From: Catenulispora pinistramenti | Lineage (GTDB): Bacteria > Actinomycetota > Actinomycetes > Streptomycetales > Catenulisporaceae | NCBI RefSeq assembly: GCF_018274385.1 | Contig: NZ_JAAFYZ010000019.1 | Coordinates: forward strand, 1 to 64,000 | DNA: 64,000 nucleotides | Direction: 5' to 3' | Part shown: in pieces, positions 1 to 9,439 of the stretch | Numbering within the stretch: the stretch's first letter is position 1 | How the letters are laid out: each line of letters begins with the position of its first letter | Program-made: the position numbers and the translations under genes | Notes under the pieces: model-generated | Told to the model about the DNA's origin: nothing | The model's input: the letters and a program-made list of their open reading frames with translations, nothing else | Databases searched by the model: none

Positions 1-20
1 CAGTTGTGTATAAGAGACAG
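1..20 (+). other. Nextera transposon adapter remnant at contig end
   Basis: The first 20 bases match the end of the Illumina Nextera read-1 adapter, including the Tn5 mosaic end, with one mismatch (T for A at base 4). Bases 5-20, TGTGTATAAGAGACAG, match exactly. This is library-preparation sequence and not chromosome. An open frame runs through it into the first gene, so any start codon placed at base 6 is false. Genomic sequence begins at about base 21. Confidence 0.93.
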
Positions 21-59
21 CACCCGCCCACCACCGCCCCGACCTGGAAGGCCGCCGCA

Positions 60-1115
60 GTGAGTACTCCCGGCACGCTGACCCCGCCGCTTCAAGAGAC
101 GACGCAGGGCTGGGGTCCGTACGCAATCGCCCTGCAGCAGGACGAAGCCCTGTCCGTGGCCTTGAAGGACGGCCTGCTCCGGGTGGAGGAGGTGCTGCTG
201 AACTACACCCGCAGCGACCACGCCTACATCAGCGAGATCACCTCGCACCTGGCGCAGGCCGGCGGCAAGCGCACCCGGCCGCTGCTGGTCCTGCTGGCCG
301 CGCAGTTCGGCGACCCGGCCCGGGCCGGCATCGTGGAGGCCGCAGTGGTGGTGGAGCTGACCCACCTGGCCACCCTGTACCACGACGACGTGATGGACGA
401 GGCGGCGCTGCGCCGCGGGGTGGCCTCGGCCAACCAGCGCTGGGACAACTCGCTGGCCATCCTGTCCGGCGACTTCCTGTTCGCCCGGGCCTCGACCCTG
501 CTCTCGGAGCTGGGCCCGGACGCCGTGCGGATACAGGCCGAGACCTTCGAACGGCTGGTGAGCGGGCAGATCTCGGAGTCGGTGGGCCCGAAGAACGGTC
601 AGAACCCGGTGGAGCACCATCTGGAGGTGCTGGCCGGCAAGACCGGCTCGCTGATCGCCACCTCCGGCCGGTTCGGCGCGATCTTCGCCGGCTGCACCAG
701 CGACCAGGAGCGGATACTGGCCGAGTTCGGCGAACTGTTCGGGGTGGCCTTCCAGCTCTCCGACGACCTGCTGGACATCGCCTCGGAGTCCGAGCAGTCC
801 GGCAAGACGCCGGGCACGGACCTGCGCGAGGGCGTGCACACCCTGCCGATGCTGATCGCGCTGGCGATGGACGGCTCGGCCGACCCGGACACCGAGCGGC
901 TGCAGGAACTGCTGCGGACCGATCTGGCGGCCGACGACGAGGCCTTCGCCGAGGCGCTGGAACTGCTGCGCGCGCACCCGAGCATGGAGCAGGCACGGGA
1001 CGTCGTGCGCGGCTACGCGCAGAAGGCGAAGGCGGTGCTGGACCCGCTGGCGGAGATCCCGGCCAAGGAGGCGCTGCGCGCGCTGTGCGACGTGGTGATC
1101 TCCCGGACCACCTGA
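60..1115 (+). CDS. Polyprenyl diphosphate synthase (all-trans, class I)
   Basis: It condenses isopentenyl diphosphate units onto an allylic primer to make a long polyprenyl chain, most likely for the menaquinone side chain. All class I motifs are present: GGKRTRP at residues 68-74, the first Asp-rich motif DDVMD at 109-113 followed by RRG, and the second, DDLLD, at 235-239. The length of 351 aa is normal for the family. The start chosen is GTG at 60; the frame stays open upstream only through adapter sequence. Only a weak GGAAG lies ahead of it. Whatever lay upstream is lost at the contig end; in Streptomyces a similar gene follows the nuo operon, but that cannot be checked here. A strong terminator follows. 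Confidence 0.93.
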   Translation: MSTPGTLTPPLQETTQGWGPYAIALQQDEALSVALKDGLLRVEEVLLNYTRSDHAYISEITSHLAQAGGKRTRPLLVLLAAQFGDPARAGIVEAAVVVELTHLATLYHDDVMDEAALRRGVASANQRWDNSLAILSGDFLFARASTLLSELGPDAVRIQAETFERLVSGQISESVGPKNGQNPVEHHLEVLAGKTGSLIATSGRFGAIFAGCTSDQERILAEFGELFGVAFQLSDDLLDIASESEQSGKTPGTDLREGVHTLPMLIALAMDGSADPDTERLQELLRTDLAADDEAFAEALELLRAHPSMEQARDVVRGYAQKAKAVLDPLAEIPAKEALRALCDVVISRTT

Positions 1116-1135
1116 TATCAGGTCGGGGAAGACCG

Positions 1136-1173
1136 AAAGCGCGCCGACGACGCTTATGTCGTCGGCGCGCTTT
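1136..1173. terminator. Bidirectional terminator between convergent genes
   Basis: Perfect 13-bp stem (GCGCGCCGACGAC at 1139-1151 with its complement at 1158-1170), 6-nt loop, and AAA/TTT flanks that extend it to 16 bp. It lies between the convergent polyprenyl synthase and hydrolase genes and reads as an intrinsic terminator on both strands. Confidence 0.9.
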
Positions 1174-1203
1174 GTCTTTCCCCGGGCTTCTGCCGGCCGT
1201 TCT

Positions 1204-2016
1204 TCAGGCCAGCGCGTCGATGAACTCGGTGACGATCGCGTCGAACTCGCCCGGGTGTTCCATGTTCGGGTAGTGCGCCGCGTCCTCGACGGTGGCCTTG
1301 CGGCCGCCGGCGACGCTGTCGGCCAGCCGCTCGGCGTTGTGCCGGTGGTCGTCGGAGTCGGAGCCGCCGATCACCGCCAGCACCGGGATGGTCAGCTTGG
1401 CCGCCCGGGCCCAGGTGTCCTCGGCGTGCACCGACCAGTCCTGCTCGTCGGCGGTGTGCTTCAGCCAGGTCTTCGTGGTCATCTCATCGATCAGCGCCGG
1501 GACGGCGGGGTCGAGGTCGGCCAGGGCACGGTCCGGACCGCTGGTGAACTCGTTCCAGATCGTCAGGGCGCCTTTGAGGTCGCCGGAGAACAGCGCCGGC
1601 CAGACCTTCTCCAGCGTCGGGCGGGTCCAGCCGTCCACGAACTCCGGCTCGCTGGTGCCGGCTCCGCTGACCACCAGCGCGCGGACCAGCTCCGGGTGTT
1701 CCAGGGCGGTGTCGGTGGCGGTCGCGGCGCCCATCGAGACGCCGATCAGCACCGCGGGGCCGGCGTCGAGGTGGCGGATCAGGGCCGCGATGTCGTCGGT
1801 GTGCCGGAAGGCGGCCGCGGCGTTGCTGCTGTCGCCGTGGCCGCGCGCGTCCGGGGCGATCACGCGGTAGCGCGCGGGCAGGGTCGCCAGCTGCGCGTTC
1901 CACTGGCGGTGGTCGAGGAAGCCGCCGTGCAGGAGGACTACGAGGGGACCGGTGCCCGCGTCGCGGTAGGCCAGCCGGCCGCCGTCGGCGAGGGTCGCGT
2001 ACTGGAGCTCGTTCAT
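1204..2016 (-). CDS. Alpha/beta hydrolase
   Basis: A 270-aa alpha/beta-hydrolase-fold enzyme, substrate unknown. The oxyanion-hole HGG is at residues 30-32, the nucleophile elbow GVSMGA places the catalytic Ser at 94, and the catalytic His is near 248 in DAAHYPNMEHP. The frame is open to 2064, but the ATG at 2016 begins the conserved fold (MNELQYATL) and the upstream part lies inside the operator region. It is transcribed divergently from a MarR repressor gene, and an operator copy abuts its start codon. It is therefore probably repressed by that regulator and induced by the regulator's ligand. Confidence 0.85.
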   Translation of the reverse strand: MNELQYATLADGGRLAYRDAGTGPLVVLLHGGFLDHRQWNAQLATLPARYRVIAPDARGHGDSSNAAAAFRHTDDIAALIRHLDAGPAVLIGVSMGAATATDTALEHPELVRALVVSGAGTSEPEFVDGWTRPTLEKVWPALFSGDLKGALTIWNEFTSGPDRALADLDPAVPALIDEMTTKTWLKHTADEQDWSVHAEDTWARAAKLTIPVLAVIGGSDSDDHRHNAERLADSVAGGRKATVEDAAHYPNMEHPGEFDAIVTEFIDALA

Positions 2017-2031
2017 GACACCTAAGGTGCC
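2017..2031. promoter_or_regulatory. MarR operator, copy 1
   Basis: GACACCTAAGGTGCC, an almost perfect palindrome whose core CACCTAAGGTG is exact. It touches the hydrolase start codon. The reverse-strand version of copy 2 (GACACCTGAGTTGCC) differs at only two positions. The centres are 31 bp apart, close to three helical turns. Binding by the adjacent MarR protein is inferred. Confidence 0.7.
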
Positions 2032-2047
2032 ATTCTCGCCGTGGGTT

Positions 2048-2062
2048 GGCAACTCAGGTGTC
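2048..2062. promoter_or_regulatory. MarR operator, copy 2
   Basis: GGCAACTCAGGTGTC, the inverted second copy of the 2017-2031 element. It ends against a CATAAT -10-like hexamer (2062-2067) five bases before the marR GTG, so a bound repressor would cover the marR promoter. Confidence 0.68.
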
Positions 2063-2067
2063 ATAAT
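2062..2067 (+). promoter_or_regulatory. -10 hexamer of marR, probably leaderless
   Basis: CATAAT ends 5 nt before the GTG start at 2073. This spacing puts the transcription start at or within a base or two of the start codon, which fits a leaderless mRNA. It overlaps operator copy 2. Confidence 0.5.
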
Positions 2068-2072
2068 GAGGT

Positions 2073-2540
2073 GTGGCTGATGAACCGCTCTCTCCCGAGG
2101 ACCTGGCCTTGCGGCTCGCTGACGTCTATCTGCTGGTCGGGCCGTTGTATCGGCGAGTACTGCGGAAGGTCGAGACGGGCGAGGAGATCGACGGCGTCGG
2201 CGCCGGCGTGCGCATGGTGCTGGACCTGCTGCGCCAGGGCGGGCCGATGACCGTGCCGCAGATGGGCCGGGCGCAGGCGTTGAGCCGGCAGTTCGTGCAG
2301 CGGATGGTGAACGACGCGGCCGAGCGCGGGTTCGCCGAGGCGGTCCCGAACCCGGCGCACCGGCGGTCCTCGCTGATCCGGCTCACCGACGCCGGCCGCA
2401 CCGCCATCGAGGCGGTGATCGCCCGCGAGCGCGGGCTGCTCGGCCAGGTCGGCGGTGACCTGACTCAGGCCGACGTGGACGCCTGCGTCAAGGTGCTGTC
2501 GTGCATGCTGGACGAGCTGTCGGATGTGGACGTGGACTGA
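2073..2540 (+). CDS. MarR-family transcriptional regulator
   Basis: A 155-aa winged-helix repressor. The helix-turn-helix region is MTVPQMGRAQALSRQFVQRM, followed by the wing PAHRRSSLIRLTDAGR. Flanking helices form the usual MarR dimer arms. The GTG start sits just after a -10-like CATAAT, so the mRNA is probably leaderless. Two copies of a palindrome in the divergent promoter make it the likely repressor of itself and of the hydrolase. Its last 76 bp overlap the convergent RarD-type gene. Confidence 0.88.
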   Translation: MADEPLSPEDLALRLADVYLLVGPLYRRVLRKVETGEEIDGVGAGVRMVLDLLRQGGPMTVPQMGRAQALSRQFVQRMVNDAAERGFAEAVPNPAHRRSSLIRLTDAGRTAIEAVIARERGLLGQVGGDLTQADVDACVKVLSCMLDELSDVDVD

Positions 2541-3469
2541 CCGGGCAGGTCGCCGCGACCGGAGCGCCGGGCCGCGCGCAGTGCGTCCACGGTCAGCAGT
2601 ACCAGCGCGGCCCAGACGATCAGGAACCCGGCCAGCCGGGCCGGCGGCACCGCCTCGTGCTGCACCAGCACCCCGCACAGGAACTGCAGGATCGGTGCCA
2701 GGAACTGCAACAGCCCGACCATCGACAGCGGCAGCCGGTTGGCCGCCGCCCCGAACGCGATCAGCGGCAGCACCGTCACCGGCCCGGCGAGCATCAGCAG
2801 CGCGGTGTTGCCGGCGTGCTGCCCGAAAACGAGGGTCCCGTGCGTGCCGAGCCACACCAGATACCCGACGGCCGGCACGAACTGCAGCGAACTCTCGACC
2901 GCCATCGCTTCGGCGGCGGGTACCGCCACGAGCTTCTTGAGCAGCCCGTACGTCCCGAAACTCCCGGCCAGCACCAGCGCGATCCACGGCGCCTTCCCGT
3001 ACCCCAAGGCCAGCACCACGACCGCGACCGCCCCGACCCCGACCGCGGCCCACTGCAGCCGCCGCAGCCGCTCCCGCAGCAGGAACACCCCGAACAGCAC
3101 GGTCACCAGCGGGTTGATGAAGTACCCGAACGCGGTGTCGACGGTGTGCCCGTGGTTCACCGACCAGATGTAGACGAACCAGTTCACGGAGATGGCCACC
3201 GCGGCCCCGGCGAGCAGCGCGAGCTTGCGCGGCGCCCGCACGATCTGGCGCACCCACCCCCACCGCGTCGTCCCGTCCGGCACCCGCCGCAGCGCCAGCA
3301 GCACGAGCACGGCCAGCAGCGACCACGCCATCCGGTGCGCCAGGATCTCCCCGGCCCCCGCGGGCTCCAGCAGCGGCCAGTACAGCGGGAACAACCCCCA
3401 GGCCCCGTACGCCGCGATCCCGAACCCCACCCCGAGCCGCCGCTCAGCGGCGCTCCCGCTTTCTCCCAT
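2465..3469 (-). CDS. rarD: RarD-type EamA/DMT-family permease
   Basis: A 334-aa integral membrane protein of the drug/metabolite transporter superfamily with about ten hydrophobic segments. The opening GFGIAAYGAWGLFPLYWPLL and the HRMAWSLL segment match the RarD branch (chloramphenicol-sensitivity protein). The substrate is unknown. ATG at 3469 begins the conserved N-terminus; the open frame reaches 3601 but adds only unconserved residues. The Ser/Thr-rich C-terminus runs 76 bp into the convergent marR gene. Confidence 0.87.
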   Translation of the reverse strand: MGESGSAAERRLGVGFGIAAYGAWGLFPLYWPLLEPAGAGEILAHRMAWSLLAVLVLLALRRVPDGTTRWGWVRQIVRAPRKLALLAGAAVAISVNWFVYIWSVNHGHTVDTAFGYFINPLVTVLFGVFLLRERLRRLQWAAVGVGAVAVVVLALGYGKAPWIALVLAGSFGTYGLLKKLVAVPAAEAMAVESSLQFVPAVGYLVWLGTHGTLVFGQHAGNTALLMLAGPVTVLPLIAFGAAANRLPLSMVGLLQFLAPILQFLCGVLVQHEAVPPARLAGFLIVWAALVLLTVDALRAARRSGRGDLPGQSTSTSDSSSSMHDSTLTQASTSA

Positions 3470-3638
3470 GAGGCACAGGATAGGGCGGCGACCTGCTTCT
3501 GTCACAGGTGGACCGGTGGTTGGACTGTTACCGATGCGAGGCCGCGGCGAGCGGTGCTCCGCCAGGTCGCGGCGGCCAAAGCGAAGCGCCCCCGGACCCA
3601 TCGGTCCGAAGGCGCCTCACCGCAGTGTTCAGCTGTCG

Positions 3639-6083
3639 CTACTCGTCGTCCCCGTGCTCGCGGGGCAGCAGCTTGTAGGTCGGGTTCGCCATCGCCAGGT
3701 GCCCCTCCATCTCGCCGACCATGCCCTCGACGCGCATCAGCGCTCCGGGCTCGATGCCGGGGATGGAGCGGCGGCCGTAGAAGACCAGGGTGATGCCGCC
3801 GGAGGCGTCGTAGAGCTCGGCCTCCAGGGCGGGGGAGCCCTTCACCGGGGACACGGCGACCGAGCGGACCCGGCCCTGGACCGCGGCGCGCTGGCGCCAC
3901 TGGACCGTGGAGATCGGGCTGACCGAGACCGGGACGCCGCGGCCGGGGTCCGGGACGGCGCCGCACTCGGCGTCGAGCAGCATCTTCTTGGTGGAGCGGG
4001 GCTTGCCCGCGCCGCTGCCGGCCTCGCTCTCGCGGACCTTGGACTTGCGGCCCTTCTCCGCCAGCTCCAGCTCCTCGATCGCCTCGACCACGTCGAACGG
4101 CACGATCGTGGCCACCACGTGCGGCAGCGTCGAGAGCACCTCGGCCAGGCGGTCGGCCGTGCGGTCGTGCAGCAGGCGGCCGACCACCGGGGAGTACGTG
4201 CGCCGCGGGAGCAGCACCGTCACCTCGTAGCCGTCCGAGGTCTCGCGGGCCGCCAGCTCCATCGCCGCGCGGCGGATGCGCCGGTCCGGCACCTCGATGA
4301 TCTCCAGCGGGATGTCCGCGGCCTGCGAGGCGTCCCATTGGCCGCGCAGCTGCTCGGCGTACAGGTTGTCGACCATCAGGTGCACCGCGCGGACCTCGGT
4401 CGGCCGCAGCGAGCGGGCGTAGCGCAGTGTCTTGATCACCGCGAGGTCGACCGAGTCCACCAGGACCAGGATCGAGGTCTGGGTCCGCATCGGCAGGTCC
4501 GCCGAGGCCGGCGCCTTGGCCAGCGCCTCGGCCTCGCGGCGGTAGCGCTTGTTCAGCTGGATCAGGCCGAACACGGCCGGCGGAAAGACGATGACGACCA
4601 TCCAGGCGCCCTCGGTGAACTTCACCGTCGCGAAGATCACCACGACCGCGAACGACATCACACAGGCCGACCCGGCCACGAACAGCTTCCACCAGCGGTA
4701 CGGCTCGTTGCGCGACCAGTGGTACTTGAACAGGCCCGCCGAGGCCATCACGAAGCCGGTGAACACGCCGATCGCGTACAGGGCCACCAGCGACGTCAGG
4801 TCGCCGCCGGTGCCGATGAGCAGCGCCAGCGACAGGATCGTGAGCACGATGATGCCGTTGGAGAAGGACAATCGGTGCCCGCGGACCAGGAACTGCCGGG
4901 GCAGGAAGTTGTCCTCGGCGACGAACGAGGTCAGGAAGGGGAACCCGTTGAACGAGGTGTTGCCGCCGGTATAGAGGATCAGCGCGGTGGACAGCTGCAC
5001 CAGGGTCAGCATCACCGTGCCGAAGCCGTGGCCGCCCCAGGTGATCTTGGTGATCTGGGCCAGCACGGTCGGGTTGCCGCTGCCGTACGGGTTGGTCTTC
5101 AGCTGCCAGGCCAGGATCGAGATGCCCAGCACCAGCGAGCCCAGCGCCGTCGACATGAAGATCATCGTCTTGGCGGCGTTCTTGCCGGCCGGCTTCTTGA
5201 ACACCGACACGCCGTTGGAGATGGCCTCCAGGCCGGTCAGCGAGGAGCCGCCGTTCGCGAAGCCCTTCAGGATCCACAGGATCGCGGTGAACTGGAACAG
5301 GGTGCCGGTGTAGCCGCCGAGCCGCAGCGCGCCGCCGGCCTGGTCGTGCAGGCTGACCGCCTGCGGCAGGCCGGTGGTGGCCAGCTTGATCAGGCCCAGG
5401 AGCACGGTCGTGCCGGCCATCAGGATGTAGAAGTAGGCCGGGACCGCGAACGAGCGCCCGGCCTCGCGGATGCCGCGCAGGTTGCCGAAGCACAGCAGGA
5501 TGATCACGAAGACCGAGATGTAGATCTTCCAGCTGTCGATGTTGACGTGGAAGGTGAAGGTCATCCAGGACGCGATCGCGTCCGTGCCGGCGGCGATCTG
5601 CACCGCCACCGTCACGATGTAGTCGATGAGCAGGGCGACCGCGGCGATCTGGGCGACCTTCTGCCCGAAGTTCTCGCGCGCCACCACGTACGCGCCGCCG
5701 GCCTTGGTGTAGTGCCGGACGACGTCCCGATAGCACAGGGTCAGCAGGAGCAGCAGGCCCAGGATCACCCCGGTGACCGGCATGACCAGCATGAAGCCCA
5801 CGGTGCCGAAGTACGGCACGAGCTGGGTCAGCATCTGCTCGGTGCCGTACGCCGAGGAGGACACGCAGTCCGGCGCCAGGACGCCGAGCGCGACCGGGTT
5901 CGACAGCTTCTCGCCGTGCAACTGGTCGTTCACCAGCGGCTGGCCGAGCAGCCGCTTCTTGACCCGGTAGCTGAGGCTCTCCGGGAGGTTGACGTCCGGG
6001 GCCAGAGCCCCGGGCGCGGCGACCGGTACCGACTTCGCCCCCGCGCCGGCCGGTTTCGGCCCGGCCGTGCTGGTACTGCTCAT
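3639..6083 (-). CDS. APC amino-acid permease fused to C-terminal OB-fold domain
   Basis: An 814-aa protein. Residues of about 45-500 are an APC-superfamily permease with twelve or so hydrophobic helices. Residues of about 500-690 are a soluble cytoplasmic region (RTQTSILVLVDSVDLAVIKT onward) typical of actinobacterial permeases related to M. tuberculosis Rv2690c. The last 90 or so residues (ALEAELYDASGGITLVFYG, then GRRSIPGIEPG) match the stand-alone OB-fold nucleic-acid-binding protein of actinobacteria (Rv2694c type). In mycobacteria as I recall them, those are separate genes in one neighbourhood with trkA and a DUF3159 gene; here they are one frame. The ATG at 6083 is preferred, with GAGG about 10 nt upstream; a TTG at 6113 is possible. 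Confidence 0.82.
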   Translation of the reverse strand: MSSTSTAGPKPAGAGAKSVPVAAPGALAPDVNLPESLSYRVKKRLLGQPLVNDQLHGEKLSNPVALGVLAPDCVSSSAYGTEQMLTQLVPYFGTVGFMLVMPVTGVILGLLLLLTLCYRDVVRHYTKAGGAYVVARENFGQKVAQIAAVALLIDYIVTVAVQIAAGTDAIASWMTFTFHVNIDSWKIYISVFVIILLCFGNLRGIREAGRSFAVPAYFYILMAGTTVLLGLIKLATTGLPQAVSLHDQAGGALRLGGYTGTLFQFTAILWILKGFANGGSSLTGLEAISNGVSVFKKPAGKNAAKTMIFMSTALGSLVLGISILAWQLKTNPYGSGNPTVLAQITKITWGGHGFGTVMLTLVQLSTALILYTGGNTSFNGFPFLTSFVAEDNFLPRQFLVRGHRLSFSNGIIVLTILSLALLIGTGGDLTSLVALYAIGVFTGFVMASAGLFKYHWSRNEPYRWWKLFVAGSACVMSFAVVVIFATVKFTEGAWMVVIVFPPAVFGLIQLNKRYRREAEALAKAPASADLPMRTQTSILVLVDSVDLAVIKTLRYARSLRPTEVRAVHLMVDNLYAEQLRGQWDASQAADIPLEIIEVPDRRIRRAAMELAARETSDGYEVTVLLPRRTYSPVVGRLLHDRTADRLAEVLSTLPHVVATIVPFDVVEAIEELELAEKGRKSKVRESEAGSGAGKPRSTKKMLLDAECGAVPDPGRGVPVSVSPISTVQWRQRAAVQGRVRSVAVSPVKGSPALEAELYDASGGITLVFYGRRSIPGIEPGALMRVEGMVGEMEGHLAMANPTYKLLPREHGDDE

Positions 6084-6212
6084 CGCTTGCTGCCTCGTTT
6101 CGGCGGGATCCAAAGGTCCAACATGGTCCCTATGCCCATGCCGAAGGTCTGTCCTATCACCCTGGAGATCAGATCATCCAACCCGAGGGCGTTTGCATTT
6201 CGTTTGCACGTG

Positions 6213-6251
6213 CGAGAACGCCCCTGCCCGCGAGCGGGAGGGGCGTTCTCG
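6213..6251. terminator. Long hairpin downstream of korAB
   Basis: CGAGAACGCCCCT at 6213-6225 pairs with its exact complement ending at 6251, and an inner CCGC/GCGG pair lies in the loop. It sits 90 nt beyond the korB stop and ahead of the permease gene on the same (minus) strand. There is no T tract, so it is a GC-type terminator or an mRNA 3'-end structure. Confidence 0.65.
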
Positions 6252-6340
6252 ATCATGAGCTGTGCGTTTGCGACCAGGACTGTCGCATGGCCGTCGAACT
6301 CATCGCCGGGCCGGGGCCGAACGGGGGAGTGTTCGACCTC

Positions 6341-7360
<1,020 letters not shown>

Positions 7361-7363
7361 GTC

Positions 7364-9250
7364 TTAGACCCCCGCCCTTGCTGAATCGCCAACCGCGTCC
7401 GACGCGATCAGGTTCTTGATCACTTCGGCCAGCTCGGCCGCCTTGAACGGCAGGCCGCGCACCTGGTTGTAGCCGACCGCGTCCACGAGGTAGCGGGCGC
7501 GGATGAGCATGGAGAGCTGCCCGAGGTTCATCTCGGGGATGAGCACTCTGTCGTACTCCTTCAGTATGCGCCCGAGATTGGCCGGGAAGGGGTTCAAGTG
7601 CCGCAAGTGGGCGTGCGCGACCCGTTGCCCGCCCCGGCGGACCTGGCGGCAGGCCGCCTGGATCGGGCCGTAGGTCGAGCCCCAGCCCAGGACCAGGATC
7701 TTCGCCTCGCCCGAGGGGTCGTCGACTTCCAGGTCGGGGATGTCGATCCCGGCGACCTTGGCCGCGCGGGTGCGGACCATCAGGTCGTGGTTCGCCGGGT
7801 CGTAGGAGATGTTGCCGGTCCCGTCCTGCTTCTCGATGCCGCCGATCCGGTGCTCCAGGCCCGCGGTGCCGGGGATGGCCCAGGGCCGGGCCAGCGTCTC
7901 CGGGTCGCGCAGGAACGGCCAGAACTCCTCGCTGCCGTCCTCGAGCACCTTGTTCGGGCCGGCGGCGAAGTTCGGGGCGATCTCCGGCAGGTCGGCGACG
8001 TCCGGGATGTGCCAGGGCTCGGAGCCGTTGGCCAGGTAGCCGTCGGACAGCAGGAACACCGGGGTGCGGTAGGTGACGGCGATCCGGACCGCCTCCAGGG
8101 CGGCGTCGAAGCAGTCGGCGGGGGAGCGCGGGGCCACGATCGGCACCGGTGCCTCGCCGTTGCGCCCGAACATGGCCAGCAGCAGGTCGGACTGCTCGGT
8201 CTTGGTCGGCAGACCGGTGCTCGGGCCGCCGCGCTGGATGTCGCAGATCACCAGCGGCAGCTCCAGGCTCACGGCCAGGCCGATGGTCTCGCCCTTGAGG
8301 GCGATGCCGGGGCCGGAGGTGGTGGTCACCCCGAGCGCGCCGCCGAAGCTGGCGCCCAGGGCCGCGCCGATGCCGGCGATCTCGTCCTCGGCCTGGAAGG
8401 TCCGCACGCCGTGGTTCTTGTGCTTGCTCAGCTCGTGCAGGATGTCCGAGGCCGGGGTGATCGGGTACGCGCCGAGGAACAGCGGCAGCCCGCTCTGGTG
8501 GCCGGCGGCGATCAGGCCGTACGCCAGTGCGAGGTTGCCGTGGATGTTCCGGTAGGTGCCCTTGGGCATCGGGGCCGGCGCGACCTCGTAGGAGACGACG
8601 AAGTCCTCGGTGGTCTCCCCGTAGTTCCACCCGGCCCGGAAGGCCGCCACGTTCGCGGCCGCTATCGTCGGCTTCTTGGCGAACTTCTTCTCCAGGAACG
8701 CCACCGTGGCATCGGTCGGCCGGTGGTAGAGCCAGGACAGCAGACCGAGCGAGTACATGTTCTTCGCGCGCTCGGCGTCCTTGCGGGAGATGTCGAAACC
8801 CTCCAACACCTTCACCGTCTGCGTGGTCAGCGCGACCCTGTGCACCTTGTAGCCGTCCAGTGAACCGTCCTCCAGCGGGTCGGCGGCGTAGCCGACCTTG
8901 GTCAGGGCGCGCGGGGTGAACTCGTCGGTGTTGACGATGACCGTGCCGCCGCGCGGGACGTCCTTGAGGTTTGCTTTCAGCGCCGCCGGGTTCATCGCCA
9001 CCAGCACGTCCGGCGCGTCGCCGGGGGTGAGGATGTCGTGGTCGGCGAAGTGCAGTTGGAACGCGGACACGCCGGGCAGGGTCCCGGCGGGGGCGCGGAT
9101 CTCCGCGGGGAAGTCGGGCAGCGTCGACAGGTCGTTGCCGAACGCCGCGGTCTCGGAGGTGAACCGGTCACCGGTCAGCTGCATGCCGTCGCCGGAGTCC
9201 CCGGCGAAACGGATGATGACCCGGTCTACCTTCTCAACCTGCTTGGTCAT
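7364..9250 (-). CDS. korA: 2-oxoacid:ferredoxin oxidoreductase, alpha subunit (gamma-alpha fusion)
   Basis: A 628-aa protein. The N-terminal 190 or so residues are the gamma domain (RFAGDSGDGMQLTGDRF). The rest is the pyrimidine-binding alpha domain, with YPITPASDILHELSKHKN and the following GAALGASFGGALGVTTTSGP. This gamma-alpha fusion with a separate beta is the actinobacterial KorAB form. The ATG at 9250 is the first in-frame start. The region upstream carries an inverted repeat that may be an operator. Confidence 0.94.
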   Translation of the reverse strand: MTKQVEKVDRVIIRFAGDSGDGMQLTGDRFTSETAAFGNDLSTLPDFPAEIRAPAGTLPGVSAFQLHFADHDILTPGDAPDVLVAMNPAALKANLKDVPRGGTVIVNTDEFTPRALTKVGYAADPLEDGSLDGYKVHRVALTTQTVKVLEGFDISRKDAERAKNMYSLGLLSWLYHRPTDATVAFLEKKFAKKPTIAAANVAAFRAGWNYGETTEDFVVSYEVAPAPMPKGTYRNIHGNLALAYGLIAAGHQSGLPLFLGAYPITPASDILHELSKHKNHGVRTFQAEDEIAGIGAALGASFGGALGVTTTSGPGIALKGETIGLAVSLELPLVICDIQRGGPSTGLPTKTEQSDLLLAMFGRNGEAPVPIVAPRSPADCFDAALEAVRIAVTYRTPVFLLSDGYLANGSEPWHIPDVADLPEIAPNFAAGPNKVLEDGSEEFWPFLRDPETLARPWAIPGTAGLEHRIGGIEKQDGTGNISYDPANHDLMVRTRAAKVAGIDIPDLEVDDPSGEAKILVLGWGSTYGPIQAACRQVRRGGQRVAHAHLRHLNPFPANLGRILKEYDRVLIPEMNLGQLSMLIRARYLVDAVGYNQVRGLPFKAAELAEVIKNLIASDAVGDSARAGV

Positions 9251-9280
9251 GGGAAACCCGCCCTGTAGTGAGAAGTGTCG

Positions 9281-9310
9281 TTACCCGTACTCCAATGTTA
9301 CGGCGGGTAA
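9281..9310. promoter_or_regulatory. Inverted repeat upstream of korA, possible operator
   Basis: TTACCCG (9281-9287) and CGGGTAA (9304-9310), perfect 7-bp inverted halves 16 nt apart, 31-60 bp ahead of the korA ATG. This is the position expected of a promoter-proximal operator or a leader hairpin. No regulator is identified. Confidence 0.35.
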
Positions 9311-9439
9311 GTTTCCCCGAGCGGTAGTGGGAATGCCCGGATGTCTTGTCTGGCGGGATGACGGTGAAAGAGCTGTAAAGATGGGCGGGTCGCCTGGCGG
9401 CGCCCGCCCGGGTTCGGCTAACGGGGATCCCGCAGCTGG

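Noticed and set aside
6-59. N-terminal extension of the polyprenyl synthase from a GTG at base 6
   Set aside because: Bases 1-20 are adapter, and the extension has no family similarity; GTG 60 is used.
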